From contig NZ_FOYT01000002.1 in the NCBI RefSeq assembly GCF_900112175.1, positions 310,001 through 374,000 on the forward strand: a DNA stretch of 64,000 nucleotides. Reading direction: 5' to 3'. Every line of letters starts with the position of its first letter. Within the stretch, counting starts at the first letter, position 1. The position numbers were made by a program, and so were the translations under genes. The DNA comes from Halogeometricum rufum (GTDB lineage Archaea; Halobacteriota; Halobacteria; Halobacteriales; Haloferacaceae). The notes beneath the pieces were generated by a model. That model did not search any database, was not told the DNA's origin, and saw only the letters and a program-made list of their open reading frames with translations. Below, piece by piece: positions 27,392 through 36,648 of this stretch.

Positions 27392-28384
27392 ATGAACGAG
27401 ACGCGACGCGCCCTCCTCGCCGCCCTCGCCGACGGCCCGACGACCGGCCCGGAACTCGCGGAGCGACTGGGCGTCTCCCGCGCCGCCGTCTGGAAACAGG
27501 TCGAGGCCCTCCGCGAGGCGGGGTTCGGTATCGAGAGCGGCGACGACGGCTACCGCGTCACCGACGTACCCGCGTACGGCGCGGCGGCCGTCGAGTTCGG
27601 CCTCGACGCCCCCTACGAGGTGGAGTTCCACGATGCGGTCGGGAGCACGAACGACCGGGGGCGCGAACTCGCGGCGGCGGGCGCGGCGGACGTCGTCGTC
27701 GTCGCCGACGAACAGACCGGGAGTCGCGGCCGGTTGAAACGCGAGTGGACCGCGCCCGCGGGCGGCGTCTGGGCGAGTCTCGTCCTCCGACCCGAGATAC
27801 CCCCCGCGCACGCGCCGCTCTACACGCTCGCCGCCGCCGTCGCCGTCACGCGGGCCGCGCGAGAGGCCGGCGTCGACGCGTCGATAAAGTGGCCGAACGA
27901 CGTCCTCGTGAGGGAACCGAACGAGGGGACGTCAACGGATGGTGACGGCGTCCTCGTGAGCGACGACCGAACCGACCGCGGCGGCCGGAAACTCGCGGGC
28001 GTCCTCACCGAGATGGAGGGCGAGGCCGACAGGGTGTCGTGGCTCGTCGTCGGCATCGGCGTGAACGCCAACGTCGACGGCGAGGCGCTCCCGCCGGGCG
28101 CGACGAGCATCAGGGACGAGGTGGGCGACGTGGACCGGCGGGTGTTCCTCCAGCGCGTGCTGGAGACGTTCGACGAGTTGACCGCCGACCCCGAGGCGAT
28201 TCTGTCGGCGTGGCGCGAGTGCGCCGCGACGCTCGGTCAACGCGTCCGCGTCGAGACGCCGAACGGCGTCGTCGAGGGCGAGGCGGTGGACGTGCGCGTC
28301 CCCGGTGCGCTGGTCGTCCGGACCGACGAGGGCGAACGCGTCGTCCACGCCGGCGACTGCGAACACCTGCGGCCGGCGCGCTGA
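27392..28384 (+). CDS. birA: Biotin-[acyl-CoA carboxylase] ligase with DNA-binding domain
   Basis: A 330-residue bifunctional BirA. Residues 1-60 form a winged helix (GPELAERLGVSRAAVWKQVEAL), followed by the ligase domain with GRLKREWTAP, the KWPNDVLV motif and KLAGVLTEMEG, and a C-terminal SH3-like cap. It loads biotin on Lys568 of the carboxylase encoded upstream. The N-terminal HTH means it may also repress biotin genes. A 25-residue insert after KWPNDV is acidic and looks like a haloarchaeal loop. Confidence 0.94.
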   Translation: MNETRRALLAALADGPTTGPELAERLGVSRAAVWKQVEALREAGFGIESGDDGYRVTDVPAYGAAAVEFGLDAPYEVEFHDAVGSTNDRGRELAAAGAADVVVVADEQTGSRGRLKREWTAPAGGVWASLVLRPEIPPAHAPLYTLAAAVAVTRAAREAGVDASIKWPNDVLVREPNEGTSTDGDGVLVSDDRTDRGGRKLAGVLTEMEGEADRVSWLVVGIGVNANVDGEALPPGATSIRDEVGDVDRRVFLQRVLETFDELTADPEAILSAWRECAATLGQRVRVETPNGVVEGEAVDVRVPGALVVRTDEGERVVHAGDCEHLRPAR

Positions 28385-28394
28385 AGACGAGCGG

Positions 28395-29273
28395 TCAGGA
28401 CGCGTCCGCCCCCGAATCGGTCCGGCGTCGCTCCAGCAGGGCGTACAGCGCGAGGAGTCCGAGCAGGTACAGCGCCATTCCGCCGACGACGCCCCACGTG
28501 AGCGGGTTCGTCTGGTCGAAGTTCCGCCAGACGCGCGCGGCGCCCGCCAGCACCAGCGCGAACCCCAGCACCTCGCTCTGGACCGGAATCCGCGCCGCGC
28601 TCCACCGCGGGTCGCGGACGACGGCGACGTTCACGACGCCGAACAGGGCGAACCACCCGGCCAGAATCCGCGCCGTGAAGGTGGAGACGGCCCACGGCCA
28701 CGCGCCGACCATCGGGCCGGGGTCGACGAACAGGACGACGGCGGTGGCCGTGACGACGACGCCGAGAGCGCCGCCGAAGAGTCGAACGACGCGGGGAAGG
28801 GACACCTCGTCGTCGCTCCGCGCGCCGGCGTCGGTGCGTCGGTTGAGCGCCCAGACGGCCGGGACGAGCACCGGCGTCAGGGCGTAGAGGAACACCCAGA
28901 GGTAGAACGTGTGGTGTCCGTGGTTGAAGTTCTCCCAGTGGAGGACGGTGGCGACGGCCATGAACCACGTGAACGTCGCGATGCCGAGGAACACCGGAGC
29001 GACGGTGTGCCACTCGTCGGCGGTGGCGACGCGATAGAAGAAGTAGACGCCCGCGCCGTAGCCGGCACCCATCACGACGGGCGTCATCTCCGGTCGAATC
29101 GTCCACGCGAAGAACGCCGTCGTCCGGTCGGGAACGCCGTAGAGGACGAGAAACGCGGCCGCCAGAAACGGGACGATGAACCACGCCACCCACCGCGTGA
29201 GGGGGAGGACGGCGTCGTCGCGGTCGGTCGCCTCGCCGGCCCGAACCACCGCGCTCCAGCGTCTGTGTGTCAT
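28395..29273 (-). CDS. Multi-pass membrane protein of unknown function
   Basis: A 292-residue protein with about eight hydrophobic helices. His-rich loop WENFNHGHHTF in the middle is notable and could bind a metal or heme. No family recognised with confidence. It converges with birA (10 bases between the stops) and lies just downstream of the UspA gene in the same direction, 42 bases apart. Confidence 0.75.
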   Translation of the reverse strand: MTHRRWSAVVRAGEATDRDDAVLPLTRWVAWFIVPFLAAAFLVLYGVPDRTTAFFAWTIRPEMTPVVMGAGYGAGVYFFYRVATADEWHTVAPVFLGIATFTWFMAVATVLHWENFNHGHHTFYLWVFLYALTPVLVPAVWALNRRTDAGARSDDEVSLPRVVRLFGGALGVVVTATAVVLFVDPGPMVGAWPWAVSTFTARILAGWFALFGVVNVAVVRDPRWSAARIPVQSEVLGFALVLAGAARVWRNFDQTNPLTWGVVGGMALYLLGLLALYALLERRRTDSGADAS

Positions 29274-29315
29274 CGTCTCCGGTCGTCGTTCGCGACCCGA
29301 CCCCGAGCGGACGCC

Positions 29316-29822
29316 TCAGTCCGCCTCGACGCCGGGTTCGGTCTCGCCCTCCGACTCCGCCTCCGTCCCTCGCTCCGTCTCGTCGCCGCCGTCGACGCGG
29401 ACCGTCAACACCGGCACCTCCGACGCCCGGACGACTTTCTCGGCGACGCTGCCGAGGAGGAGTCGGTCGATGCCGCCGCGGCCGTGGGTGCCCATGACGA
29501 CGAGGTCACAGCCCTCGCGTTCGGCGAAGCGGACGATTTCGCGACTCGGCGTCCCCTCCACGATGGCCGTCTCGACGGGGACGTCCGACTCGGCGGCGAT
29601 GGCGCACACCTCGTCCATCGCCGCCTCGGCGTCCGCGCGGAGCATGTCGTCTAACCCCTCCCACGACGTCTCCATCGGGAGGCCGGCGAAGCTTCCGCTG
29701 TTGATGACGTACAGCGCGTGGACGGTGGCGTCGTGGACCGACGCGAGTCCGATGGCGTGTTCGAGGACGCGCTCGGACCCGGCCGAGCCGTCGGTCGGGA
29801 CGAGGATACGCTGGTACATCAT
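29316..29822 (-). CDS. Universal stress protein UspA family
   Basis: A 168-residue UspA-type protein. It has the first strand YQRILVPTDGSAGSERVLEHA and the ATP-binding motif GTHGRGGIDRLLLGSVAEKV near 115-135, followed by the last strand VPVLTVRV. The C-terminal 25 residues are an acidic low-complexity tail. A strong promoter lies upstream (TTAATACTTTCC on the plus strand). Confidence 0.93.
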   Translation of the reverse strand: MMYQRILVPTDGSAGSERVLEHAIGLASVHDATVHALYVINSGSFAGLPMETSWEGLDDMLRADAEAAMDEVCAIAAESDVPVETAIVEGTPSREIVRFAEREGCDLVVMGTHGRGGIDRLLLGSVAEKVVRASEVPVLTVRVDGGDETERGTEAESEGETEPGVEAD

Positions 29823-29830
29823 TGTTAACT

Positions 29831-29868
29831 CACCTCACGGTAGCAGACTCACGCTCTTAATACTTTCC
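29831..29868 (-). promoter_or_regulatory. Promoter and ribosome binding site of the UspA gene
   Basis: On the minus strand, GGAAAGTATTAAG (29868-29856) is a clear BRE plus TATA pair. The sequence GTGAGGTGAG (29838-29829) about eight bases before the ATG is a Shine-Dalgarno match. Together they indicate a short-leader transcript. Confidence 0.55.
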
Positions 29869-29903
29869 ACCGGGAATATTACGAAACGAAACCCGCGGGC
29901 GGT

Positions 29904-30917
29904 TCAGTAGACGACGTCCGTCACGTCCGCCTCGCCGGCGCGGCGGACGACGGCCCGCACGAGGTCCTGCGCGCCGGCGAGGTTGTCCGAGTCGCCGTCG
30001 AGGACGAGCAGTCTCGCCTCGCGGCCGGGTTCGACGACGCCGCAGTTCAGCCCCGCTATCTCCGCGCCGTTCGCCGTCGCCATGCGGAGCACCTCCGTCG
30101 CCGTCGCGTCGGTCAGTTTCGAGGCGAACTCCATCTCGCGGAACATCGACGGCGAGTTCAGCATCACGTTGTCCGTCCCGAGGGCGACGGTGGTCCGGTC
30201 CAACAGGTCGCGAAGGGGCGGCACGCCGACGCCGGTGACGAGGTTCGACCGCGGGCAGACGACGACGGGCACCTCGTCGGCCTCGATGCGGTCGAGGTGG
30301 GACGGTTCGGGGTGGACCACGTGGACGACGAAGTCGGGGTCCAAGTCGAGTGCGGGGTCCACGTCGTGCGGGTCGCGTTCGCCCGCGTGGATGCCGAACA
30401 GTTTGCCCGCCTCGCGCGTCTCCGCCCGCAGGTCGTCGAACTCGGCGTCGCGCGCGCCGGACGCGCCGAACCCGTCGGACGCCCGCATCGCGTCGGCCGT
30501 CTCGCGTCCGAGGACGACGGGGTCTATCGCCAGTCCCGCGGCGGCCTCGCGGATGGCCTCGACGCCGTCGACGCCGCCCTCACGGAACTCGACGCAGGCG
30601 GCGGTACCGGTGGACGCCATCAGGCGGAGCGACCGCCGCATCGCCTCGACCTTCTCCTCGTGACTCGCCGCGCGGAGCAGACGGTGTTTCAGGCCGTCCG
30701 GCGGCGCGACCAACTCGTCCAGCGACAACCCCGCACCGGCCTCCTTGGCGATGGAGTCACCGATGTGCGTGTGCGCGTTGACGAACGCCGGGAGGACGAC
30801 GTTCTCCGACTCGACGGCCGCCTCCTCGACGGCCGCAATCTCCCCGTCCTCGACGACGACGCGACCCTCGACGGGTTCGAAGTCGCGGCCGGCGAGGATG
30901 GTTCCCTCGACGTGCAT
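29904..30917 (-). CDS. Amidohydrolase family metal-dependent hydrolase
   Basis: A 337-residue enzyme of the cytosine-deaminase/SsnA-like amidohydrolase branch. Metal-binding NAHTHIGDS appears near residue 50, GIHAGE in the middle, VHVVHPE after it, and the C-terminal metal Asp in LGTDNVMLNSP. The small N-terminal beta-sandwich and C-terminal strands are complete. It deaminates or hydrolyses a cyclic amide or guanidine compound; the substrate cannot be set from sequence. Start ATG 30917 was chosen over an upstream frame extension without coding character. Confidence 0.9.
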   Translation of the reverse strand: MHVEGTILAGRDFEPVEGRVVVEDGEIAAVEEAAVESENVVLPAFVNAHTHIGDSIAKEAGAGLSLDELVAPPDGLKHRLLRAASHEEKVEAMRRSLRLMASTGTAACVEFREGGVDGVEAIREAAAGLAIDPVVLGRETADAMRASDGFGASGARDAEFDDLRAETREAGKLFGIHAGERDPHDVDPALDLDPDFVVHVVHPEPSHLDRIEADEVPVVVCPRSNLVTGVGVPPLRDLLDRTTVALGTDNVMLNSPSMFREMEFASKLTDATATEVLRMATANGAEIAGLNCGVVEPGREARLLVLDGDSDNLAGAQDLVRAVVRRAGEADVTDVVY

Positions 30918-30996
30918 GGATGGTACTGACCGCGGCGAGCGCTTGAAACTCCCGAACCGCACACGGGCCCTCACCAGAGCGTGCGGGAGCCGTCCC

Positions 30997-31290
30997 CTAC
31001 GGGAGCCCCGCGATTATCTCCCGGTACTCGTCTTCGGGCCACGCTTTGAGCGTCTCCGTCTCAATGGCGCCCTCTCTCCCCAGCGTGAGGGCCACTTTCG
31101 CCATCGCGTCGTCGTCGAGTCCGTCCACGACGACGAGGAGGTCGTATCGGCCCATCGTGAGGTAGAAGTCGACGACTTCGCCCCCCATGGATTCGACGAG
31201 CGACTTGCCGTCGTCGAGCCTGTCCGGGCTGTCTTCGATGTTCGCCATCCCCTCTGCGGTGTAGTTCACCATCATAATATGTCGTGTCAT
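30997..31290 (-). CDS. GYD domain protein
   Basis: A 97-residue small protein of the GYD family: MTRHIMMVNYTAEGMANI at the start, FYLTMGRYDLLVVVDG in the middle. The fold is ferredoxin-like. The biological role of the family is unclear. TATA-like GGGTTATAGTTC lies a short way upstream (31301-31312). Confidence 0.88.
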   Translation of the reverse strand: MTRHIMMVNYTAEGMANIEDSPDRLDDGKSLVESMGGEVVDFYLTMGRYDLLVVVDGLDDDAMAKVALTLGREGAIETETLKAWPEDEYREIIAGLP

Positions 31291-31480
31291 ACCATAGAGA
31301 ACTATAACCCGTGTCGGGATAGTCGTATCGGACGCTCGACGAGAACGCGTATTCACGCAGACCCCTCGAAAGTTCGGGATTCTACGGGCAGGCGCCGAAC
31401 GGTTCGCCGTCACGGTCGGAAGCTAACACCTGACGTACCGTTCTGGCGCGCGGGGTCGGGGCGCTCGCGGTCCCCGTCGC

Positions 31481-32707
31481 TCACTCCGCGAACTCGTCCA
31501 GCGTCGTGGCGACGCCGGGTCGCACGTCCGAGACGAGAGCGCCGTCGATGTCGAGTCCCATCTCCTCGACGGCGGCGCGGCCGACGGCCGCCGTCTCGTC
31601 CGCGGGCGCGTAGACGCCGAGTCGCCACTGCTGGTTCTGCGCCGTCCGGAGGGCGGAGACGAGGGGCGACTGCTTGCCGAGGCGGCGGGCCTCCCCGCTG
31701 ACCATCACGCGCGTGGTCGACTCGGTCATCGACGGCCGGGGCGGCACGTCCACGATGACCGACTCGGGGTCGAGTCCGACCCGGTCTGCGATGCGCGACT
31801 CGAACGCCCGGTAGTCGTCGTGGTCGGCGTCGACGACGCCGTCGGGGACGGCGTCCATCTCCGCCCAGACGGCGCGCTTGAACAGGGTCCGACTGCCGAG
31901 TCGGTCGGCGAACGCGCGCGTCTCGGGCGTCATCCGCAGGGCGGCCAACAGGTCGTGGTCGTCCATCCGGCGGAGTTCGGCGGCCGAGAGGTCCGGTTGG
32001 TCGAGGAGGCGTTCGGTCGCCTGCCGGAGCATCGCCTTCGAGATGCGGGCGACGTGGTGCTGGTAGACGGTCGGATTCATCAGGGCGCGGGCGAGCAACA
32101 GCGACTCGGCCGTCTGGACGTTCCCCTCCGCGAGGACGAGTTCGCCGTCTGCGAACGTGAGTTCTCGAATCAGTCGCTCGTGGTCGATGGTGCCGTAGGG
32201 GACGCCCGTGTGGTGGGCGTCCCGCACGAGGTAGTCCATCCGGTCGACGTCCAACTCCCCGGAGACCAGTTGGCCGTACTTGCCCTCGCCCGCGACGAGG
32301 TCCGCGATTCGGGCGGGCTCTAAGTCGTTGTCGCGGAGGACGTCCCCCACCGCCCCCTCGGCGATGAGTTCGTGGACGTCGTCGTGGTACTTCCCGGTGT
32401 GGCGGTGCGTCACGCTCTCGACGTTGTGGCTGTACGGTCCGTGGCCGACGTCGTGGAGGAGGGACGCCGCTCGGATTCGTTCGGCCTGCAGGCCCTCGAT
32501 GCCGAGGTGGTCGAGGGCGCGGGAGGCGAGGTGGTAGACGCCGAGCGAGTGCTCGAACCGCGTGTGGTTCGCGGAGGGGTAGACGAGTTGGACCGTCCCC
32601 AACTGCTTGATGTGCCGGAGGCGTTGCACCTCCTCGGTGTCGAGGAGTGCCTCGGCGACGCCCTCGACCTCGATGTGGTCGTGGACGCTGTCCTTGATGG
32701 TCGTCAT
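31481..32707 (-). CDS. HD domain phosphohydrolase (dNTPase-like), copy A
   Basis: A 408-residue HD-superfamily protein. Motifs: NHTRFEHSLGVYHLA (about 45-60), the HD pair in LLHDVGHGPYSH, and the distal Asp in SGELDVDRMDYLVRDAHH. The architecture matches archaeal HD phosphohydrolases related to dGTPases. It is a close paralogue of the gene at 34660-35838; both lie on the minus strand with a secreted protein and a lipoprotein between them. Start ATG 32707 gives the family N-terminus MTTIKDSVHDHI. Confidence 0.92.
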   Translation of the reverse strand: MTTIKDSVHDHIEVEGVAEALLDTEEVQRLRHIKQLGTVQLVYPSANHTRFEHSLGVYHLASRALDHLGIEGLQAERIRAASLLHDVGHGPYSHNVESVTHRHTGKYHDDVHELIAEGAVGDVLRDNDLEPARIADLVAGEGKYGQLVSGELDVDRMDYLVRDAHHTGVPYGTIDHERLIRELTFADGELVLAEGNVQTAESLLLARALMNPTVYQHHVARISKAMLRQATERLLDQPDLSAAELRRMDDHDLLAALRMTPETRAFADRLGSRTLFKRAVWAEMDAVPDGVVDADHDDYRAFESRIADRVGLDPESVIVDVPPRPSMTESTTRVMVSGEARRLGKQSPLVSALRTAQNQQWRLGVYAPADETAAVGRAAVEEMGLDIDGALVSDVRPGVATTLDEFAE

Positions 32708-32986
32708 GCGAGAACGTGAGCCGGCTTCGGATAAAAACCGTCGGGCGCGTCGGCCGTCCTCGCCGCGCCCCCTCGCCCGCGTCCGGTCGGTCGTTCCCCC
32801 TAGCCGGACCCCTCTCGGGAACGTCCGACCTCCGGTCTCACCGACGCTCCCCGGCCGTCGGCGAGCGACGACGCGAGAGAGGGTACCGAAGGAACGAGTC
32901 TCGGGGGGCACGAAAACGCCTTTCGAGTCGGATACGGAGTAAAACGAACGACCGACGAAGTTCCGTCGGTAACGCAATCACTCGAA

Positions 32987-33214
32987 CTACTTCTTCAACT
33001 CGCACTGCGGACGCGGATATTTCGCGTTGTCGTTCACGCCCGTGTCTTTCTTCTCCGGATTTTGCGACGGGTTCGTATCGTCGGTACCGTCACAGTCGTT
33101 TCCGTGTCCGTTGTCCTCGTGACCCTTCAGGTGCTCGGCCGCCACCGCTCCAGTACCGCCAACGGTCAACGCGAGCAGTACTGCTAGTGCAATCGCTATT
33201 CGAACGTACTTCAT
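32987..33214 (-). CDS. Small secreted protein of unknown function
   Basis: A 75-residue protein with a Sec signal peptide (MKYVRIAIALAVLLALTVGG, then TGAVAA cleavage region). The mature part of about 45 residues is hydrophilic, rich in Asp, Asn, Gly and His, with two cysteines (HGNDCDG and PQCELKK). A disulfide between them is possible. No homologue recognised. It sits behind an AT-rich block unlike its neighbours. Confidence 0.65.
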   Translation of the reverse strand: MKYVRIAIALAVLLALTVGGTGAVAAEHLKGHEDNGHGNDCDGTDDTNPSQNPEKKDTGVNDNAKYPRPQCELKK

Positions 33215-33673
33215 GAGTTTTCTCTTGGCCCTCTCGGGGTGACACGACAATCGTCCGTGACTAACGTGCAACTCAATAGAGGCGACCATCTATATTAAAT
33301 TAACATTATGTATTTATATTACCATCTCTTGCGGCGGATACAATAGATTGCCGGCGGTTCAGACGTTGCCGTAACCGGAACGACGGATTCCCCTATCGAA
33401 CGAGAAGATGGACGAATGTCCGCCGGAAACGCCGTTTTCGAAGTCGTCCGACAGCGGTCGAGAAGAGGCCGAACGGAGCGAACGAGCGCAGGCGAGAGGT
33501 CGGAAACGCGCTCGCTCGGAAGTCGGACGGACGCAGTCGAGAGAGCCGTCTCCTCGGTTCACCCAGTTGGGAACGCTCTGCGATGCGAGGGACGAACGCG
33601 ATATCCACCGCTGCGATTTCGATACGAGTCCGACCGCCGCGAGGGGACGCCCGAGAACTGACGCTGGTCCGTC
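33215..33673. other. 459-bp intergenic region with AT-rich block
   Basis: No gene seen on either strand. AT-rich sequence (33290-33335, with TATATTAAATTAAC) is the likely promoter of the small secreted protein. The rest has no visible structure. Confidence 0.45.
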
Positions 33674-34618
33674 TCAGTCGTCCCGGTCCTCGTGTTCGTA
33701 CGCCTCGGCGTGTCTGAAACACAGCGACGGCCCCGGCACCAGCGAGTCGTCGTCCGTCTCGGGGAGCGCGACGGACGGCCGCCCGTCGTCGCCGACGAAG
33801 ACGGAGAGACCGGTCCACGAGGGCGCCTCCGGGTCGGCGAGCGTCCACGTCGTCACCGCGTCGTCGTCTGCCGTATCGGCCGCGGGCACGTCGACGGCGA
33901 CGCGGTATCGCCCCCTGCGGACCGCGAGGTTCGCGAGGACGAAGTCGTAGGCGGGGTCCGGCAGGTCCGACCCCGCCTCGACGGTGGTCGAGAAGACGCG
34001 GCGCGGCGGGCCGTCGTCGAGGTACTCCACCGTCACCTCGACGGCGTGGTCGCCGCCGTCGAACCGGAACAGGTGAATCTCCGCGCCCGCCCGTTCGTTG
34101 GGCGTGACGGCGTTCTCCGCGTCGTCTGCGGCGGCGTACGGGTCCTCGCGCGTGTCGCAGACGACGGCGGTCCACGGCGCGACGGCGTGGCTCCCGTCGC
34201 GGCCGACGAAGTGCGGTACCTCGTGCCGGTTGATGCCGAAGCCGCCCTCGTCGCCGTAGCGGGCCTCCGCGCGGCACGCGCCGAACAGGTAGAAGCCGTC
34301 CTCGCTCTCGACGACGAGCGTCGCCTTCGGCTCGCCGATTTCGGGGTCTCTCGCGGGGCCGTCGCCGCCGCGCCGGACGATGCGGTTCGTCGCCGCGACG
34401 CGTTCGTACGCGCGGACGAACGCGAGGGCGTCCTCGGCCGTCGGCGACGCCGGCGGGTCCGGGAGCGGCGTCGTCTCGGCGATGGGCGTCGCCGTGTCCG
34501 GCGGCGTGGCCGTCGGCGTCGGCGTCCGCGCGGGCGTCGTCGGGTCGGTGCGGCCGCCGCATCCGGCGACGGCGACGGGGAGGGTCGAGAGGGCGGCGAG
34601 CAGTCGTCTGCGTCGCAT
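33674..34618 (-). CDS. Secreted lipoprotein of unknown function
   Basis: A 314-residue lipoprotein. An N-terminal basic run (MRRRRLLAA) leads to a hydrophobic stretch and a lipobox AVAGC with Cys20 as the modified residue. A Thr/Pro-rich spacer of about 35 residues precedes a beta-rich domain with acidic surface. The R-R-R start allows Tat export. No catalytic motif is recognised. It lies between the two HD paralogues. Confidence 0.8.
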   Translation of the reverse strand: MRRRRLLAALSTLPVAVAGCGGRTDPTTPARTPTPTATPPDTATPIAETTPLPDPPASPTAEDALAFVRAYERVAATNRIVRRGGDGPARDPEIGEPKATLVVESEDGFYLFGACRAEARYGDEGGFGINRHEVPHFVGRDGSHAVAPWTAVVCDTREDPYAAADDAENAVTPNERAGAEIHLFRFDGGDHAVEVTVEYLDDGPPRRVFSTTVEAGSDLPDPAYDFVLANLAVRRGRYRVAVDVPAADTADDDAVTTWTLADPEAPSWTGLSVFVGDDGRPSVALPETDDDSLVPGPSLCFRHAEAYEHEDRDD

Positions 34619-34659
34619 CGCCGGCTAGTCGACCGCCGGACGGTAACGGTCTTTCCCTC

Positions 34660-35838
34660 TCACTCGCCGGTGCCGGAACGGGTCTCGGCGAGTCCGAGGA
34701 CCTCCGTCGCGGCGTCCCGCACGTTGTCCGTCGCCGCCGCGGGCGCGTAGACGCCGAGTCGCCACTGGGTCCGTTCGGCGGCGCGGAGCCCGGTCACGAG
34801 CTCCGACGCCTCCTCCAGTCGCCGGACGGCGCCGTCGACGACGACGCGCGTCCGCGACTCCGTGAAGCGCGGGCGGGCGGGGACGTCGACCAGCACGTCG
34901 TCCGGGTCGACGCCCGCCGCGTCCGCAATCTCCGCCGCCGCGGCGCGGGCCGCCTCGTAATCCATCTCGACCACGTCGGCGGGGACGCCGGCGAGCGGTT
35001 GCCACACCGCCCGCTTGTACAGGTCGCGGCGTTCGATGCGGCGGCCGAGGTCCGGGACGTGGTCGCGGAGGGCGACGAGCAGGTCGTGGTCGGCCATCCG
35101 CCGAAACTCGTCGACGCCGACCGCCCCCGCGTCGAGGAGGCGTTCGGAGGCGCGTTCGAGCATCGCCCCCGCGATGCGGGAGACGTGGTGGCGGTAGACG
35201 GTCCCGTTCATCAGGGCGCGGGCGAGCAGTAGCGACTCGGCCGTCTGGACGTTCCCCGCCGCGAGGACGAGTTCGCCGTCGCGGTAGCGGAGTTCGCGGA
35301 CGAGGCGGCCGGTGTCGATGGTGCCGTAGGGGACGCCCGTGTGGTGGGCGTCCCGCACGAGGTAGTCCATCCGGTCGACGTCCAACTCCCCGGAGACCAG
35401 TTGGCCGAGTTCGCCCTCCCCGCGGACGATGGCGGCGACGCGGTCCGGGTCGAGGCCGTGGGCGACGAGGGCCGCCGCCACCTCCGTCCCGTCGAGGAGG
35501 TGGCCTATCTCGTCGTGGTGCGCGCCGGTCCGACGGCGGATGACCTCCTCGGTCTGATGGCCGTACGGTCCGTGGCCGATGTCGTGGAGGAGGGCCGCCG
35601 CGCGGACGTGCCGCGCCCTGTCGCCGTCGATTTCGAGGTGGTCGAGGGCGCGGGCGGCGAGGTGGTAGACGCCCAGCGAGTGCTCGAACCGCGTGTGGTT
35701 CGCGGAGGGATAGACCAGCCGGACGGTCGAGAGCTGTTTGACGTGCCGGAGGCGTTGCATCTCCGGCGCGTCCACGAGGTCCTCGGCGAGGGCGTCGAGG
35801 CCGATGTAGTCGTGGACGCTGTCCTTTATCGCGTTCAT
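34660..35838 (-). CDS. HD domain phosphohydrolase (dNTPase-like), copy B
   Basis: A 392-residue paralogue of copy A. It conserves NHTRFEHSLGVYHLA, LLHDIGHGPYGH and SGELDVDRMDYLVRDAHH, so the metal site is intact. It diverges from copy A outside the core. A 94-nt segment (35314-35407) is identical in DNA to copy A. Start ATG 35838 gives MNAIKDSVHDYI, matching copy A. Confidence 0.92.
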   Translation of the reverse strand: MNAIKDSVHDYIGLDALAEDLVDAPEMQRLRHVKQLSTVRLVYPSANHTRFEHSLGVYHLAARALDHLEIDGDRARHVRAAALLHDIGHGPYGHQTEEVIRRRTGAHHDEIGHLLDGTEVAAALVAHGLDPDRVAAIVRGEGELGQLVSGELDVDRMDYLVRDAHHTGVPYGTIDTGRLVRELRYRDGELVLAAGNVQTAESLLLARALMNGTVYRHHVSRIAGAMLERASERLLDAGAVGVDEFRRMADHDLLVALRDHVPDLGRRIERRDLYKRAVWQPLAGVPADVVEMDYEAARAAAAEIADAAGVDPDDVLVDVPARPRFTESRTRVVVDGAVRRLEEASELVTGLRAAERTQWRLGVYAPAAATDNVRDAATEVLGLAETRSGTGE

Positions 35839-35923
35839 ACTCGGAGTCGTCGGTGCGCCGTCAAATAGCCTGACCTTCTCGTTCCCGTTCACGCTCGCCG
35901 CCCCTCTCGCCCGTGCGGGTGGT

Positions 35924-36553
35924 TCACCGCGTCCGCTCGCGTCGAATCTCCGCGACGACGCGCTGGGCCGTCTCCGCGGCGACGGCGTCGGCGAGGTGTC
36001 GCCGGTACGCCGGCCGCGAGACGACGCCGGTCGCCGAGTCTTCGAGGCGGTAGTCGCCCGACGCGACCAGGTCGGGGCCGTCCCGCGAGTCGAAGACGAC
36101 GACGTCGTCGGCCAGGGCGGCCTCGACGTGCCGTTCGTGGCCGTTCGCGTCGTAGACGGCGCGCCACTCGACGGTCGCACTCGGCGTCACGGGGTTCCAC
36201 CGGCCGTCCCACTCGTCCACGACGACCACGACGACCGGCGCGTCGCCGTCGGGAATCTCCGCGGCGACGGTCACGTCGAGGCCCTCGGCGGCGAACGCCT
36301 CCCGGACCTGCCGTTCGAGGCGCGGCCGCACCGACTCGGGCGCGCGCACGACCACCGTCACCGCCGACGGGGCCGGGACCGACGCGTTCCCCACCGTCGT
36401 CGACGACGCGGTGGTCGTGCCGGACACCTGCGTCTGAAAGCCCGCGGCGGAGACGTCGGCCACGAGGAGGACGCCGAGGACCGGTGCGGCGACGGTGGCG
36501 ACGACGAGGACGAGGGCGACTGCGAGACGGAGACGGGAGTCGAGTTCGGTCAT
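35924..36553 (-). CDS. Membrane-anchored protein of unknown function
   Basis: A 209-residue protein with one N-terminal transmembrane anchor ([20 protein letters not shown], about 8-27), a Ser/Thr-rich linker, and a soluble domain with alternating beta-strands ([19 protein letters not shown]). The rest would face outside. No family recognised. It is divergent to cofD. Confidence 0.75.
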   Translation of the reverse strand: MTELDSRLRLAVALVLVVATVAAPVLGVLLVADVSAAGFQTQVSGTTTASSTTVGNASVPAPSAVTVVVRAPESVRPRLERQVREAFAAEGLDVTVAAEIPDGDAPVVVVVVDEWDGRWNPVTPSATVEWRAVYDANGHERHVEAALADDVVVFDSRDGPDLVASGDYRLEDSATGVVSRPAYRRHLADAVAAETAQRVVAEIRRERTR

Positions 36554-36648
36554 CGCCGCGACTTCGACCCGCGGACGCAAGTGGTTTTCCGGTGGCCGCG
36601 AGTGCCGGTGAGGGAAGTTTCAAACCGCCCGTCCGCTTACCGCCGGGC

